Source: SZUA-36 sp963753105 (GTDB lineage Bacteria > Pseudomonadota > Gammaproteobacteria > Xanthomonadales > SZUA-36). Taken from it: a stretch of 64,000 bases of DNA. The notes under the pieces are model-generated. The model had not been told where the DNA came from. It searched no databases and worked only from the letters and a program-made list of their open reading frames with translations. Each line of letters starts with the position of its first letter. The first letter of the stretch is position 1. The DNA lies in contig CAVWBD010000001.1 in NCBI GenBank assembly GCA_963753105.1, positions 682,001 through 746,000 of the forward strand. The letters run 5' to 3'. Both the position numbers and the translations under genes were made by a program. This document shows positions 10,332 to 20,185 of the stretch, in pieces.

Positions 10332-11329
10332 GGCGTTGTCACCCTGCGCTCAGAAACCTGCAACAGCTCGGCAGCAGTGGCGATGGCGATCTCTTTGGGC
10401 AGTTTGCCGCTGATGCCGTCAATTCCAATCGGGCAGACCAGTTGGTCCACTTGCGCCTGCGTCAGGCCGTGTTCGCGAAAGCGTTTTTCAAAACCGCGTC
10501 GCTTTGGCCCTGAACCAATCAGACCGCAATAGGCGGCGTCGTTTCTCGCCAGTATTGCCAGGCAGATACCCAGGTCGAGTTCGTGGCTGTGTGTCATAAC
10601 CAGATAATAACTGCCCGGCGGCATGTTGGCGGCTTCAATCGCTGGTGATGGCGCAGTGATGGCACTCACACCTTCCGGTATGCGGTCAAAAATACCCTCG
10701 CGGTCGTCGATCCAGCGGATGTCGGCATCAAGTCCGGCGAGGATACCAACCAGGGCAGTGCCCACGTGCCCGGCGCCGAACACGGCGATATCCAGTTCCG
10801 GGGCCTTGATGTTTTCAAGAAAGACGTCCTCTACACAGCACGTCCTGTGACCCCTGTGCAGCATCTCTTGCAGCGCTTGTAAAACATCTTCCCCCAATGC
10901 ACTGCTGTGTAAGCCGGTGGGCGCGCGGATCAACGTCTTGCGTGGCTCATCGCTCAAATCGGTGGCCAGAATGGTATCTCGCTGCTGCAGGTCAGTGTCC
11001 TGCAGGGTCTCGAGCCAGTCCGGCACACCATTGATCAGCGGTTCGAACAGGACTTCAACTGCACCGCCACAGCACTGATCCATCGATGCGCCGAGTGCAA
11101 ATTTTTGCAACCGCGCCGGCTCGTGCCGGGTCAGCATGTCGCGGGCGGCGGTTGTACATTGGTATTCGAGTTGACCGCCACCGACACTGCCCAGGCAGCG
11201 ACTCGCAGTCACGATCATCCTCGCACCGCTGTCACGTGGAGCAGAGCCACGTGCTGTGACAACGGTAACCAGCACGGTGGCCTCCCCGCTCACTGCCAGT
11301 GAGTACAGGTCTCCAATCCAGTTCTTCAC
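10328..11329 (-). CDS. xdhC: XdhC-family molybdenum cofactor insertion chaperone
   Basis: A 333-residue XdhC/CoxI family protein. The N-terminal domain has TARGSAPRDSGARM and GSVGGGQLEYQ. The C-terminal Rossmann domain begins DIAVFGAGHVGTAL, with DDREG downstream and the family signature GLIGSGPKR near the end. In Rhodobacter capsulatus, XdhC binds molybdopterin cofactor, helps its sulfuration and loads it into the large subunit, and is not part of the mature enzyme. It follows xdhB with a 4-base overlap and leads into the hyuA remnant. It is intact, in contrast to ssnA, ygfM and xdhD further down. Confidence 0.93.
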   Translation of the reverse strand: MKNWIGDLYSLAVSGEATVLVTVVTARGSAPRDSGARMIVTASRCLGSVGGGQLEYQCTTAARDMLTRHEPARLQKFALGASMDQCCGGAVEVLFEPLINGVPDWLETLQDTDLQQRDTILATDLSDEPRKTLIRAPTGLHSSALGEDVLQALQEMLHRGHRTCCVEDVFLENIKAPELDIAVFGAGHVGTALVGILAGLDADIRWIDDREGIFDRIPEGVSAITAPSPAIEAANMPPGSYYLVMTHSHELDLGICLAILARNDAAYCGLIGSGPKRRGFEKRFREHGLTQAQVDQLVCPIGIDGISGKLPKEIAIATAAELLQVSERRVTTP

Positions 11330-13635
11330 AATGTGCCTTCGATGGCCCGCAATACCGCTTCGGGGGTGGCCGGCGCCTTGAGATCCGGCAGCGGATTGTC
11401 CGGGCTGGCTATCGCGTCACGAATAGCAAAAAACACGGACAGTGCCAGCATGAACGGTGGTTCACCCACGGCCTTGGAACGGTAGATCGTTGCTTCCCGG
11501 TTGCTGTTGTTGTGGACCAGTTCGACACGGAAATCCGGTGCGATATCGGAACAGGCCGGAATCTTGTAGGTGGACGGAGCATGTGTCTGGAGTTGGCCGT
11601 CGGTGTTCCACCACAGTTCCTCGGAAGTCAGCCAGCCCACACCCTGGACAAAGGCGCCTTCGACCTGTCCGCGGTCAATGGCCGGGTTTAACGAATCACC
11701 GCAGTCGTGCAGGATGTCCACGCGCAGCACCCGGTATTCACCGGTCAATGTATCGACGATAACCTCCGAGACCGCTGCGCCATAGGCAAAGTAGAAAAAC
11801 GGCCGGCCGCTGAATGACTCGAAGTCAAAATGGATCTTGGGGGTGCGGTAAAAACCGGTGGCCGACAGGGAAATGCGTTCCATCCATGCCATTTGCACCA
11901 GTTCTGTAAAACCGGTGGAGTGCTGTCCCGCCGTGACCTGGTTTTCGGCAAAACCGACTTCTGCCTCGGTTACCTTGAAGTGCCGGGCGGCGAGTTCCGT
12001 CAGGCGATTGCGTATCTTGCCCGCAGCAGCCTGGGCCGCCTTGCCGTTCATGTCGGAACCGCTGGAAGCGGCCGTGGCGGACGCGTTCGGAACCTTGCTG
12101 GTATCGGCCGCGGTGACCCGGATGCGGTCCAGCGTGATGCCCAGTTCATCGGCCACGACCTGGGCCACCTTGGTGTACAGACCCTGCCCCATCTCGGTGC
12201 CGCCGTGGTTCAATCTAACGGTGCCGTCCTTGTAGACATGCAGCAGCGCGCCGGCCTGGTTCAGCATCGTGTTGGTAAAGGAAATCCCGAACTTGACCGG
12301 TGTCAGCGCAAGCCCTTTTCTGAAAACCGATTGTTCGCTATTGAAAGCCTGTATTGCTGCGCGCCGCTGGTCGTATTCAGCATCCCGGCTGAGCTTGTCC
12401 ACCAGGTCATGAATGACATTGTCCTCGATTCTCTGCCCATAGGGTGTGATGTTGCGCTCATCGGTGCCGTAAAAGTTTCGTCTGCGCACCTCGAGCGGAT
12501 CGAGTCCCAGCGTACGGGCGATGTCATCGATGACAGATTCAATGGCGAACATGCCCTGCGGGCCGCCAAAACCGCGGAACGCGGTGTTGGAGACCGTGTT
12601 GGTCTTACATCGGTGCGAGACGATGTGCACGTTCTCCAGGTAATAGGCATTGTCACAATGAAACATCGTGCGGTCGTTGATCGGGCCGGACAGGTCGGCG
12701 GAGATGCCGCAACGTGATGCCAGCGTGAAATCGACACCCTGGATCACACCCTGGTCATCGAAACCCACATCAAAGTCGATATTGAAGTCGTGCCGTTTGC
12801 CGGTCACGATCATGTCATCGTCACGGTTCATGCGCAGTTTGCAGGGCCTGCCGGTCTTATCTGCGGCCAGTGCGGTGAGACAGGCAAACAATGCCGCCTG
12901 GCTTTCCTTGCCACCGAATGCGCCGCCGATCCTGCGGCAGATCACCACCACGTCCTTGGCATCGCGATTGGTGGCGCGCGCCACCAGCGCCTGTACTTCA
13001 TCGGGGTGTTGGGTCGAGGCATAAATGGTCAGGCCGTCATTTTCCCCCGGCACGGCCATCGCGATATGTCCTTCGAGGTAAAACTGGTCCTGGCCACCGG
13101 TCGTTACACGTCGTTGTATGCGATGAGTGGCTGCCTTCAATGCTGTGGACGGTTCACCGCGGGTCACTTCCTTGCTGGGCAAAACAAAGGACGCTTGTTG
13201 CACCGCGGTATCGGCATCGAGGATGGGTGTCAGTTCCTCGTACTCCACCCTGGCCAGGCGTGCCGCGTGCCGCGCCGCGTCAACGGTCTCGGCAGCTACG
13301 GCAAACAGCGGGTGGCCGGCGTATTGCGCGGTACCTTCGACCAGGATCGGGTCATCGTGGACGATCGGCCCGAAGTTATTGTCACCGGGGATATCACGTG
13401 GCAGCAGCACGTCAACCACCCCTGCGGCTGCGGTGACAGCCGCCAAATCAATGGCGAGGATTCGTGCGTGTGCCTTGTCGCTGACACCCAGCGCGAGGTG
13501 CAACAACCCGCGTGGCTCCGGGATATCATCGGTATAGGTTGCCTGGCCGCTGACATGCAGGCTGGCGCTGTCGTGCGGGACGGACTGGCCGACGGTGACG
13601 CGTGGACGCTCAGGGGTGTTCTTGTCAGCGCCCAT
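11326..13635 (-). CDS. xdhB: xanthine dehydrogenase molybdopterin-binding large subunit
   Basis: About 769 residues starting at ATG 13635 (MGADKNTPERPR), which overlaps the 3' end of xdhA by 11 bases. A longer in-frame extension runs antiparallel-like inside xdhA and is not protein-like. Moco contacts are visible: GGAFGGKES, TAFRGFGGPQGM, GTEMGQGLYTK, ASSGSDMNG and RGQVEGAFVQGVGW. The catalytic glutamate lies in KAVGEPPFML near the C-terminus. With XdhA it forms the cytoplasmic enzyme oxidising hypoxanthine to xanthine and xanthine to urate. Names follow the Rhodobacter scheme, in which B is the Mo subunit. The operon therefore encodes two different molybdenum hydroxylases, this one and XdhD. 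Confidence 0.93.
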   Translation of the reverse strand: MGADKNTPERPRVTVGQSVPHDSASLHVSGQATYTDDIPEPRGLLHLALGVSDKAHARILAIDLAAVTAAAGVVDVLLPRDIPGDNNFGPIVHDDPILVEGTAQYAGHPLFAVAAETVDAARHAARLARVEYEELTPILDADTAVQQASFVLPSKEVTRGEPSTALKAATHRIQRRVTTGGQDQFYLEGHIAMAVPGENDGLTIYASTQHPDEVQALVARATNRDAKDVVVICRRIGGAFGGKESQAALFACLTALAADKTGRPCKLRMNRDDDMIVTGKRHDFNIDFDVGFDDQGVIQGVDFTLASRCGISADLSGPINDRTMFHCDNAYYLENVHIVSHRCKTNTVSNTAFRGFGGPQGMFAIESVIDDIARTLGLDPLEVRRRNFYGTDERNITPYGQRIEDNVIHDLVDKLSRDAEYDQRRAAIQAFNSEQSVFRKGLALTPVKFGISFTNTMLNQAGALLHVYKDGTVRLNHGGTEMGQGLYTKVAQVVADELGITLDRIRVTAADTSKVPNASATAASSGSDMNGKAAQAAAGKIRNRLTELAARHFKVTEAEVGFAENQVTAGQHSTGFTELVQMAWMERISLSATGFYRTPKIHFDFESFSGRPFFYFAYGAAVSEVIVDTLTGEYRVLRVDILHDCGDSLNPAIDRGQVEGAFVQGVGWLTSEELWWNTDGQLQTHAPSTYKIPACSDIAPDFRVELVHNNSNREATIYRSKAVGEPPFMLALSVFFAIRDAIASPDNPLPDLKAPATPEAVLRAIEGTL

Positions 13636-15142
13636 AACCGTACACCGAGTAGTTTTTGTTTTCGGTCGTCTCAAGGTAAAAACGCCGCAACAGGTTCTGC
13701 GCGCACCTGAGACGATAAGCTGCACTGGCGCGCATATCGTCGATCGGTACAAAATCGTCCTTGAGTGCCTGCATAGCCGCTTCAACCGTGGCTGTAGACC
13801 ATGGCTGGCCCGTCATCGCAGCCTCGCAACTGCCCGCACGTTTAGGAATGGCCGCCAGGCCGCCTGCCGCGATACGCGCGGATTTCACCATGCCATGTTC
13901 GAGCTGCAGCCGTAGCGCCATGCACAGCGCGGAAATATCCTGGTCAAAGCGTTTTGATACCTTGTAGCAGCGGATATTGCTGGTGGCGTCGGGCAAGGGA
14001 ATCCTGATGGAGACCAATACCTCGTCTTTCGCAAGCGCAGTGGCCATGTAATCCAGGTAAAAATCCTCCAGCGCCATCTCACGAACCCCACCGGGGCCCT
14101 GCAGTTTGAGCCGGGCGTCCAGCACCATCAGCGCCGGCATCGAATCACCGATCGGTGAGCCATTGGCAATATTGCCACCAAGCGTGGCCACGTTGCGCAC
14201 CGGCGGGGAGGCAAAGCGGGTGAACAGTTCTTCCAGGTCAGGGTAGTGCTCAGTGATCAGCGTGGCCGCCTCGCTGATCGGTACGCCGCCACCGATCGTG
14301 ATGCAATCACCCGTGACACCGGCTTGCAACAATTCCGGCACCCGGCCCGTGTAGATCAGGGTCTTTGGTCTGCGGAGTTGCTTGGTGACTGACAGCGCGA
14401 TATCAGTGCCACCGGCCAACAGCTTCGCCTCCGGGTATTGCTGCCTGAGACTGATCAGCTCATCGAGGTTCAGCGGGGCGAAGAAGGTCCGGCCATGGCA
14501 AGCAGTTTGCAGCATGCTGTCTGGTTGGATGTTCTTGAGCTGTTCAATCCTGGCGGCATCCCCGGGACCGGCATCAGCAGGTTGTCTGAACCAGTTATCT
14601 GGCCCAGCCGGCAGTTGGTACATATTGTGCGCAGCTTCTACGATCGGTTGATAACCGGTACAGCGGCACAGGTTGCCGGCGAGCGCCTCGTCGATGTCCC
14701 GGCGGTCGGGTTGCGGGTTGGTCTTGTACAGCGCGAACAGGGAAATGACGAAACCCGGTGTGCAAAAACCGCATTGTGAGCCGTGGGCATCCACGATGGC
14801 CTGCTGTACCGGGTGTAATTCACCGGTCTCACTCACCAGGCTTTCGACGGTAACGAGTTCCTTGCCATCGAGCGTGGGCAAAAACTGGATACAGGAATTG
14901 ACCGCCCGGACCTTCAGCCTATCGCCGTTGCCACCGAGTTCGATCAGCGCAATGGTGCAGGCGCCGCAATCGCCCTCGGCGCAGCCTTCCTTGGTGCCGG
15001 TCCGATGCAGGTCTTCACGTAAAAACTGCAGCACGGTGCGGGTCGGGTCGACATCGTACAACTCGATGAGCTCGCCATCGAGGATGAATTTCACTGGACC
15101 TGTTTGGCCCGTTGCAGAATGTTCCGTTTTACCCATAATCAA
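13625..15142 (-). CDS. xdhA: xanthine dehydrogenase small subunit, [2Fe-2S] plus FAD domains
   Basis: A 505-residue subunit. The plant-type ferredoxin domain has C54, C59, C62 and C84 (GCAEGDCGACT). The helical [2Fe-2S] domain has CGFCTPG (124-130) and CRCTGYQ (159-165). From about residue 200 follows the FAD domain with LLAGGTDIAL, SPPVRNVATLGGNIANGSP and a CO-dehydrogenase flavoprotein C-terminal part. It carries electrons from XdhB to NAD or another acceptor. Initiation could be at the first or third codon (MIMGK). It is the first gene of the operon. Only 100 bases separate it from the S9 peptidase stop, so a promoter must lie there or transcription reads through. Confidence 0.93.
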   Translation of the reverse strand: MIMGKTEHSATGQTGPVKFILDGELIELYDVDPTRTVLQFLREDLHRTGTKEGCAEGDCGACTIALIELGGNGDRLKVRAVNSCIQFLPTLDGKELVTVESLVSETGELHPVQQAIVDAHGSQCGFCTPGFVISLFALYKTNPQPDRRDIDEALAGNLCRCTGYQPIVEAAHNMYQLPAGPDNWFRQPADAGPGDAARIEQLKNIQPDSMLQTACHGRTFFAPLNLDELISLRQQYPEAKLLAGGTDIALSVTKQLRRPKTLIYTGRVPELLQAGVTGDCITIGGGVPISEAATLITEHYPDLEELFTRFASPPVRNVATLGGNIANGSPIGDSMPALMVLDARLKLQGPGGVREMALEDFYLDYMATALAKDEVLVSIRIPLPDATSNIRCYKVSKRFDQDISALCMALRLQLEHGMVKSARIAAGGLAAIPKRAGSCEAAMTGQPWSTATVEAAMQALKDDFVPIDDMRASAAYRLRCAQNLLRRFYLETTENKNYSVYGYGR

Positions 15143-15242
15143 GTTCCGGGATATACCAGATATCCGGATGGTTCATTGTAAACCCATGCTCAACACATGT
15201 GGAATGCATGAGCCGGGTACCGCGGCCGTGTAACGCCGGTCT

Positions 15243-17342
15243 TCAGTTATCCTTCAGATACGTTGCCAGCCATGCGTGCAACTCCTCCCAGTAATAACGC
15301 GCTTCCGCGCCTTTCATGACCCAGTGGTTCGCGTCATGAAATACCAGCAAGCGGCCCGGTACCTGTTGGCGCTGGACATAGGTCCATGCTGCCAGGGTCT
15401 GGTTGATGGGCACCCTGAAGTCCTTCTCGCCGACGGTCAGCAGGATGGGCGTTGAAAACCGGTCAGCATAGGTGGACGGGCTTTGTTCACGCCAGACCGG
15501 GCTGTCACCCCATGCGGGTCCGCCGTTCATGATTTCCCGGTTATAAACCGTGTCGCTGGACGAGTACTGCCCCTCGAGGTCCATTAAACCAGCGTGTCCA
15601 ACCAGGGCTTTGAAGTGGCTGGTGGTCGCCTGTAACCAGTTGACCAGGTGACCGCCGTAGCTGGCGCCGGTTGCCGCCTGGCGTTCACCATCGATGAACG
15701 GATAGCGTTTGACGGCCTCGTTGGCAGCTTCGAGCAGTTCCTCGCCCGGTGTGCGTAAGGGGTCGTTCTGGATGTTCCTGGAAAATTCTTCGCCGTAGCC
15801 GACCGACCCGGTGTAATCGGTCATCATCACGACATAGCCGGGCGCGGCCAGCAAGTGGGCACTCCAACGCACATGACCTGCATCCATGGATGAACTGAAG
15901 GGGCCGCCGTGGATTTGCAACACCAGTGGATACTTTTTGGACTCGTCAAAATCCGGCGGCAGCGCCAACCAGCTATGGATACGCCGGCCCTTACTGCTTT
16001 CGAACCAGAACTCGAGAAATGCCTGCCGGTCGAGACCCTTGGATCGTTCAACATTGAAATGGCTGATTGCCGTGTGACTGCCGTCGGACGGGTCCACGCG
16101 GACAATCTCTGCTGCCGTTGCGGAGCTTTGCCAGCTTGCAAGGAGTTTATTCCCGGCAGCCTGGATACCGCCATAAACACCGCGGCTATCGGGGTCGAGC
16201 GCCCTGACCTGACCACCTCGTGCGGGCATCGAGAATATTCGGGTGCGCCCGGCTTCGGCTGCGGTCATGAAAATGGTTTTGTCATCGGGGCTGAGTGCTA
16301 TGTCACCAACCGAGCGGTCGAATGAAGCGGTGATGATTTCCGGCTCACCCTTCAGACCTTTATCCGACCAGTCGAAGCGGGCCAGGCGGGTCAGGTTATA
16401 GACCTCGCCGTTTTCGGGTTTGTAATCGCAGTACAGCGTTTCGCCATTGCTAGCGAACAACGGGCTGTGGCAACTCCATTCATCACTGTCGGTCAGTTTT
16501 TCCGGCTCACCACCGCTGACCGGGACGCTGTAGAGGTGGTAGATCACCCTGGCGTGTGCGGCCTCGTCAAGATTGGTGGTGGCGTTGAAGACCAGTGACT
16601 TGCCATCGGGTGACCATACTGCTTTCAAGGTGTCACCGGAACGTGTCGAACGGCCGGCAAAACCGTTTTCTTCAAGCAACTTGCTGTCGAGCAGAAGGTC
16701 CTTGGCTTTGGCACCGCTGCGTGCTTCCTGGACAAATAAATGGGTCTCGCGGTCATCGCGCCAGTGATCCCATTGGCGGACCGGAAACATGTCGTATTCA
16801 GACACGTTGACCTCGCTCTTGTCGCGGGATTTTTTCTCAGCCTTATTGGCTTCATCATCGGCCATGCCGGGGTAAACCCGGCTTTCAAAGGCGATGTGGC
16901 TGCCATCCGGGCTCCATACCGGGTTTTTCGCGCTGGTCGAGAGACCGGTGATGGCAATCGCCTCGCCGGGGCCTTCCATGTTCAACAAGTAAACCTGGCT
17001 GGCCTCGTCCTTGTTGCGTTTGGTGGTGAATGCAATTTTTGACCCGTCCGGGCTCCAGGCCACGCTGCCTTCTGCTGCCGGAGTTGACGTCAGGCGCAGG
17101 GGTTCGCTTTCACCATCCACCATCAGCAACCACAGGTCGCTTTCGGTACCGTCTTTTTCATACGATGGCTGGCTGACACTGACCACGACCTTGCTGCCGT
17201 CCGGGCTGACAACCGGGACTGCCAAGCCGTTGCATTAGCCAGACATCTTCATGGGTGACGGGCCGCAATTTCTGGTCGGCTGCCATGATTCCAACGGACA
17301 GAAGACAAATCCAAGGGTGATGATTGTTAGTGTTTTGCGCAT
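15243..17342 (-). CDS. exported S9-family peptidase (prolyl oligopeptidase / acylaminoacyl-peptidase like), two N-terminal frameshifts
   Basis: About 699 residues if the frame is restored. The N-terminal two-thirds is a beta-propeller of WD40-like TolB repeats (several SPDGS motifs). The C-terminal alpha/beta hydrolase has the nucleophile GASYGGH, the aspartate in VGEKDFRVP and the histidine in FHDANHW. The ATG at 17342 is preceded by AAAGGA and opens a signal peptide (MRKTLTIITLGFVF). The frame moves near 17300 (to LLSVGIMAADQK) and again near 17224 (WLMQRLG into AVPVVSPDGS). The two shifts cancel, since the span is exactly 700 codons. It likely degrades peptides in the periplasm. The gene is isolated by the OTR terminator upstream. 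Confidence 0.82.
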
Positions 17343-17485
17343 GAGAGAGTCCTTTGATCAGGTACAAAATTCGAATGTTGGTAGAGAATTCTACAGGCTT
17401 TTCCACGTACAGATTACAGAAAAGGAGACACTCGTCAGGTGGGTGTTCCAGAGAAAAGAAAGGGCCAGAAGCAGAACTTCGTAAT

Positions 17486-17522
17486 GTAAGAAAAAGGGCC
17501 GCCCTTAGCTGACGGCCCTTCA
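17486..17522 (-). terminator. intrinsic terminator of the multiheme cytochrome gene
   Basis: On the minus strand an AAGGGCCG / CGGCCCTT stem (17494-17501 and 17513-17520) with an 11-base loop is followed by TTTTTCTT. It lies 135 bases after the cytochrome stop and before the S9 peptidase start, so it separates the two transcription units. Confidence 0.8.
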
Positions 17523-17655
17523 AGATGATTGCCTTTATTGAGGCGTTATTGTCTGACTGTTAAATCAAGCACCTGGACGACACCTGCCTCCATACTATCA
17601 ACAGCCCCACGCAATGGAACGGCCTCGGCGGGGACAGCACGGGATCGGTCCGGGA

Positions 17656-19518
17656 TTAACGGTCGAAACTATGGCAGTCCCGGCAATCCGCGCGTTTTTC
17701 ACGGTGCTTCTCGTGATGCGCCATGAACTCCTCGTAATCGCCAAGTTCCCACTCACGGGCCTTTTCAGCCGAATGACAACCTGAAGCACAAGTGGCCTGA
17801 GCATTGGTGGGGGCAAAGCCTAAATCGCCCTGCAGATCCATCCGTGCAGTATTCAGGTGGCATGCAGAGCAGTTCAAGGCATCGTCACTGGGACTCACCT
17901 GGTGGTTGAGTAGTTGATAGGTGTCGGTGGTCACCCATTGATACTCGTCTTCCCAACTGAAGCCCATATTCTCCAATCCCGCAATGACTGCCGCTTCTGC
18001 ATCTGCGGTAGCAAAAAATACGCTGGTATCCAACGCGATGAGCTGGTTGGACTCGGTCCGCAGCGGGTAATCGGATGTCTTGTACTTGAATGGATAGAGC
18101 ATGCTGCCTGGGTCGTTTACCGCACCATCGGGAATACTCGTGTGATACGTACCTGTTTCCAGGTCTTCATACACTTCGTCGAACAGCAGGTAGTTGTCAC
18201 TCATGCGGTTCCAATAGCGGTATACGGGCACCTGGTTGTTGGCTTTGACCAACACCGGGTGGAACGGTGCACTCGTGTGTTCGGAACCTGCCTGCCAGCT
18301 GCGGTGCAACTCCGTGGCCTCGGTTGCAACTGAATCACTGGCATTCTTACCATAGATGGGGATGTGGCAGGATTGGCAAGCGACCTTCGCGGTGTGCTGA
18401 TTGATTTCCGAGCTGTCATGCGGTGCAGAATCGTGACAACCGCCGCTTGTGCAGTCAAGATCCACGCCTGCCAGGTCGGTGGGGCGAATATCGGAACCCT
18501 TACCCGGGAAGCGGTGATTTTCCGGCACGTGGCAGGACTGGCAATTCAAATTGGCACCGGTTGTCGCCATGTGCACGTCGTATTGTTCATCAGCGGTATG
18601 GGCAGTCGCCAAAGCCAGGTCGCCTCGCTTCACGGCATCGCCACCTCCAGCCTTTGCATGGCATTGGAGACAGCTCGCACGCGTGGGCTTGTGTACGGTT
18701 TGCACCGCCTCATCCATGCCGATACTCATATTGTCCGTGTCCGGCTGAAAAACCCCATCCACTCTCATACGCTTGTATGCGTCCTGGTGGCAGACCATGC
18801 AATCGATATTTTCGAGTTGCGTCTGGGAAGCAAAAGCCTCAGGTTCAGCGCCGCGACCGACGTGACACGTGCTGCAGCCCTCCCAGTTGCCGGTAATGTT
18901 TCCACAGTAGGTATTCACGGCGCCAGCGTGCTTGCCCTGCAGTAAGCTGGCCTGATTGATCATGTCAGGGGCTTCCCCCTTCCACTGGTAGTGGGTGGAC
19001 TCAAACACATCAAAAGCGTGCTCAGTGTGACATTCAAGGCACGTACCGGGGCCGGTATACGCCAAGTTATCGTGATCAGTTGTTGGCCCACCACCACCGT
19101 CGCCACCACCGCCACCACCGTCACCACCACCGTCACCACCGCCACCTTGATCTCCGCAATCCGCTGGCGCATCTGCAAGTGAGCGGGTGGCGCTGCCACT
19201 GGATGATTCGACCTGGATGTTGCATGGCACAATTTGCCCGGAGCTCAGGGAGATCTCTTCCTCCAACTTACCCCTTTTGTCGGCACGATAAGTGCCCAGG
19301 ACCTGGCCAGTTTCCACTCCCGAAACGGTAACGAGCGCTCTTCGCCCGGCCTTCAAGACCTTCAGTTGAATCTTGTTGTCGCCATCCTCATATGCACTTT
19401 TCTTGATCACGGGATCAGCGGCGTATGCGGAAAAACCGACAAGCAGAGCACAAACCAGGATTGTCAATTGTGAGAAAACCGGGCCCTTTACAGCAGTGAT
19501 GTCCTTATACAAATTCAT
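17656..19518 (-). CDS. periplasmic multiheme cytochrome c, octaheme tetrathionate reductase (OTR) family
   Basis: About 620 residues, start ATG 19518 after GGAGGAG, with a Sec signal peptide ending FSAYA. A small beta-rich domain of about 90 residues follows. A nearly pure Gly/Asp linker (about 124-145) leads to the cytochrome part. Heme sites in order: CLECH, CSTCH, CMVCH, CLQCH, CQSCH, CTSGGCH (CX4CH), CQSCH, CSACH, CASGCH (CX3CH) and CRDCH. That is eight canonical plus two expanded sites, potentially ten hemes. The spacing and the blocks GGGDAVKRGDL, DVHM and CQSCHIPIYG match Shewanella OTR, which reduces tetrathionate, nitrite and hydroxylamine in vitro. The physiological substrate here is unknown. 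The gene is monocistronic with its own terminator. Confidence 0.88.
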   Translation of the reverse strand: MNLYKDITAVKGPVFSQLTILVCALLVGFSAYAADPVIKKSAYEDGDNKIQLKVLKAGRRALVTVSGVETGQVLGTYRADKRGKLEEEISLSSGQIVPCNIQVESSSGSATRSLADAPADCGDQGGGGDGGGDGGGGGGDGGGGPTTDHDNLAYTGPGTCLECHTEHAFDVFESTHYQWKGEAPDMINQASLLQGKHAGAVNTYCGNITGNWEGCSTCHVGRGAEPEAFASQTQLENIDCMVCHQDAYKRMRVDGVFQPDTDNMSIGMDEAVQTVHKPTRASCLQCHAKAGGGDAVKRGDLALATAHTADEQYDVHMATTGANLNCQSCHVPENHRFPGKGSDIRPTDLAGVDLDCTSGGCHDSAPHDSSEINQHTAKVACQSCHIPIYGKNASDSVATEATELHRSWQAGSEHTSAPFHPVLVKANNQVPVYRYWNRMSDNYLLFDEVYEDLETGTYHTSIPDGAVNDPGSMLYPFKYKTSDYPLRTESNQLIALDTSVFFATADAEAAVIAGLENMGFSWEDEYQWVTTDTYQLLNHQVSPSDDALNCSACHLNTARMDLQGDLGFAPTNAQATCASGCHSAEKAREWELGDYEEFMAHHEKHREKRADCRDCHSFDR

Positions 19519-19559
19519 AACTGTTCTCCTCCATAAGACAGGTGTTTTCAGCAACGCGA

Positions 19560-19945
19560 ACTGAATGGGTTGGCGAGACCTGCAAAAACATATATTACAA
19601 TCTTCTAATATAGGCTATCACACCTGGTGGTCCACCCACATAAACTTTCCATTAAAAACCCTGACCTAAAAAAGACCATAGCCGAAAGCAAAAATTGGGG
19701 ATTTTGGAAAAAGAATCTTCTGAAACACCAAAAATAATGCCACTAACCTCGCTAAGGAGCGATTCTTAATATGCAGTAGCGGAGATATTCTTGCACGCGC
19801 GGCGATAAAGGCGCGCTGGCGGCAATCACCCGGATACAGTCCGTTTTTGGTGACCTGTTGCAATAAGAAGGTAACCGTCCGCTGTTCGACGGAAAGCAGT
19901 CATCAAGAAGGTGTAATTTTTAGAAATACGAGAGGCGGCTAACGA
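19560..19945. other. gene-poor stretch upstream of the cytochrome gene, with a PpiC-like gene fragment
   Basis: No convincing gene. Positions 19786-19868 resemble two separate parts of the 24579-24944 region, joined at the shared ATCACCCGGA-like sequence. On the minus strand the part from 19830 to 19863 encodes MQQVTKNGLYPGD, nearly identical to residues 46-57 of the gene at 24619. The cytochrome promoter should lie close to 19518-19600, but I see no box I trust. Confidence 0.5.
19786..19868. repeat. degenerate partial copy of the 24.6-24.9 kb ppiC-like locus
   Basis: The first about 46 bases (from TTCTTGCAC) match 24581-24627 with roughly 85 percent identity. The rest (CGGATACAGTCCGTTTTTGG onward) matches 24905-24944 at about 95 percent. 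The intervening 280 bases of the other copy are missing. The copy is in direct orientation relative to its source about 4.8 kb away. Confidence 0.7.
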
Positions 19946-20088
19946 CCTATTCTGTTGAAAAACTCGGTGTTTTCGTAAATTCGATCAATTTCCGCAAGTT
20001 GAGCGAATATAAGCCATTGTTTTTATTGAGACACGTTTCCGCGGAAACGTCCGAGAACTGAAGAAAAGGTGTTTTTCAACAGAATAGG
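19946..20088. mobile_element. MITE copy 1 (143 bp, 18-bp perfect terminal inverted repeats)
   Basis: Begins CCTATTCTGTTGAAAAAC and ends with its exact reverse complement. Inside is an 18-bp palindrome centred on CCGCGG (ACGTTTCC/GGAAACGT). It has no coding capacity. It is base-for-base identical to the copy at 21766-21908 in the same orientation. Such short identical elements with long inverted ends are non-autonomous transposons moved by a transposase elsewhere. No clear target-site duplication is visible, and the family was not identified. Confidence 0.85.
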
Positions 20089-20185
20089 CCAGTAGCGGCA
20101 ATTCGCTATCGCGCACCTCTTACCTCAGCTTTTGGTCTAAAAGGAGATCCGTCGTTCCATCATATTTGGAGGCGCAAGTCTAAAG

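Noticed and set aside
12790..13710. 306-codon plus-strand open frame opposite xdhB
   Set aside because: Antisense shadow. The minus strand carries all Moco motifs.
13636..13785. N-terminal extension of xdhB by 50 residues
   Set aside because: It lies wholly inside xdhA, has no similarity to the family and the ATG at 13635 gives the usual start and a short overlap.
19080..19150. CACCAC-rich tract that looks like a simple repeat or microsatellite
   Set aside because: It is the coding sequence of the Gly/Asp linker in the cytochrome and is in frame.
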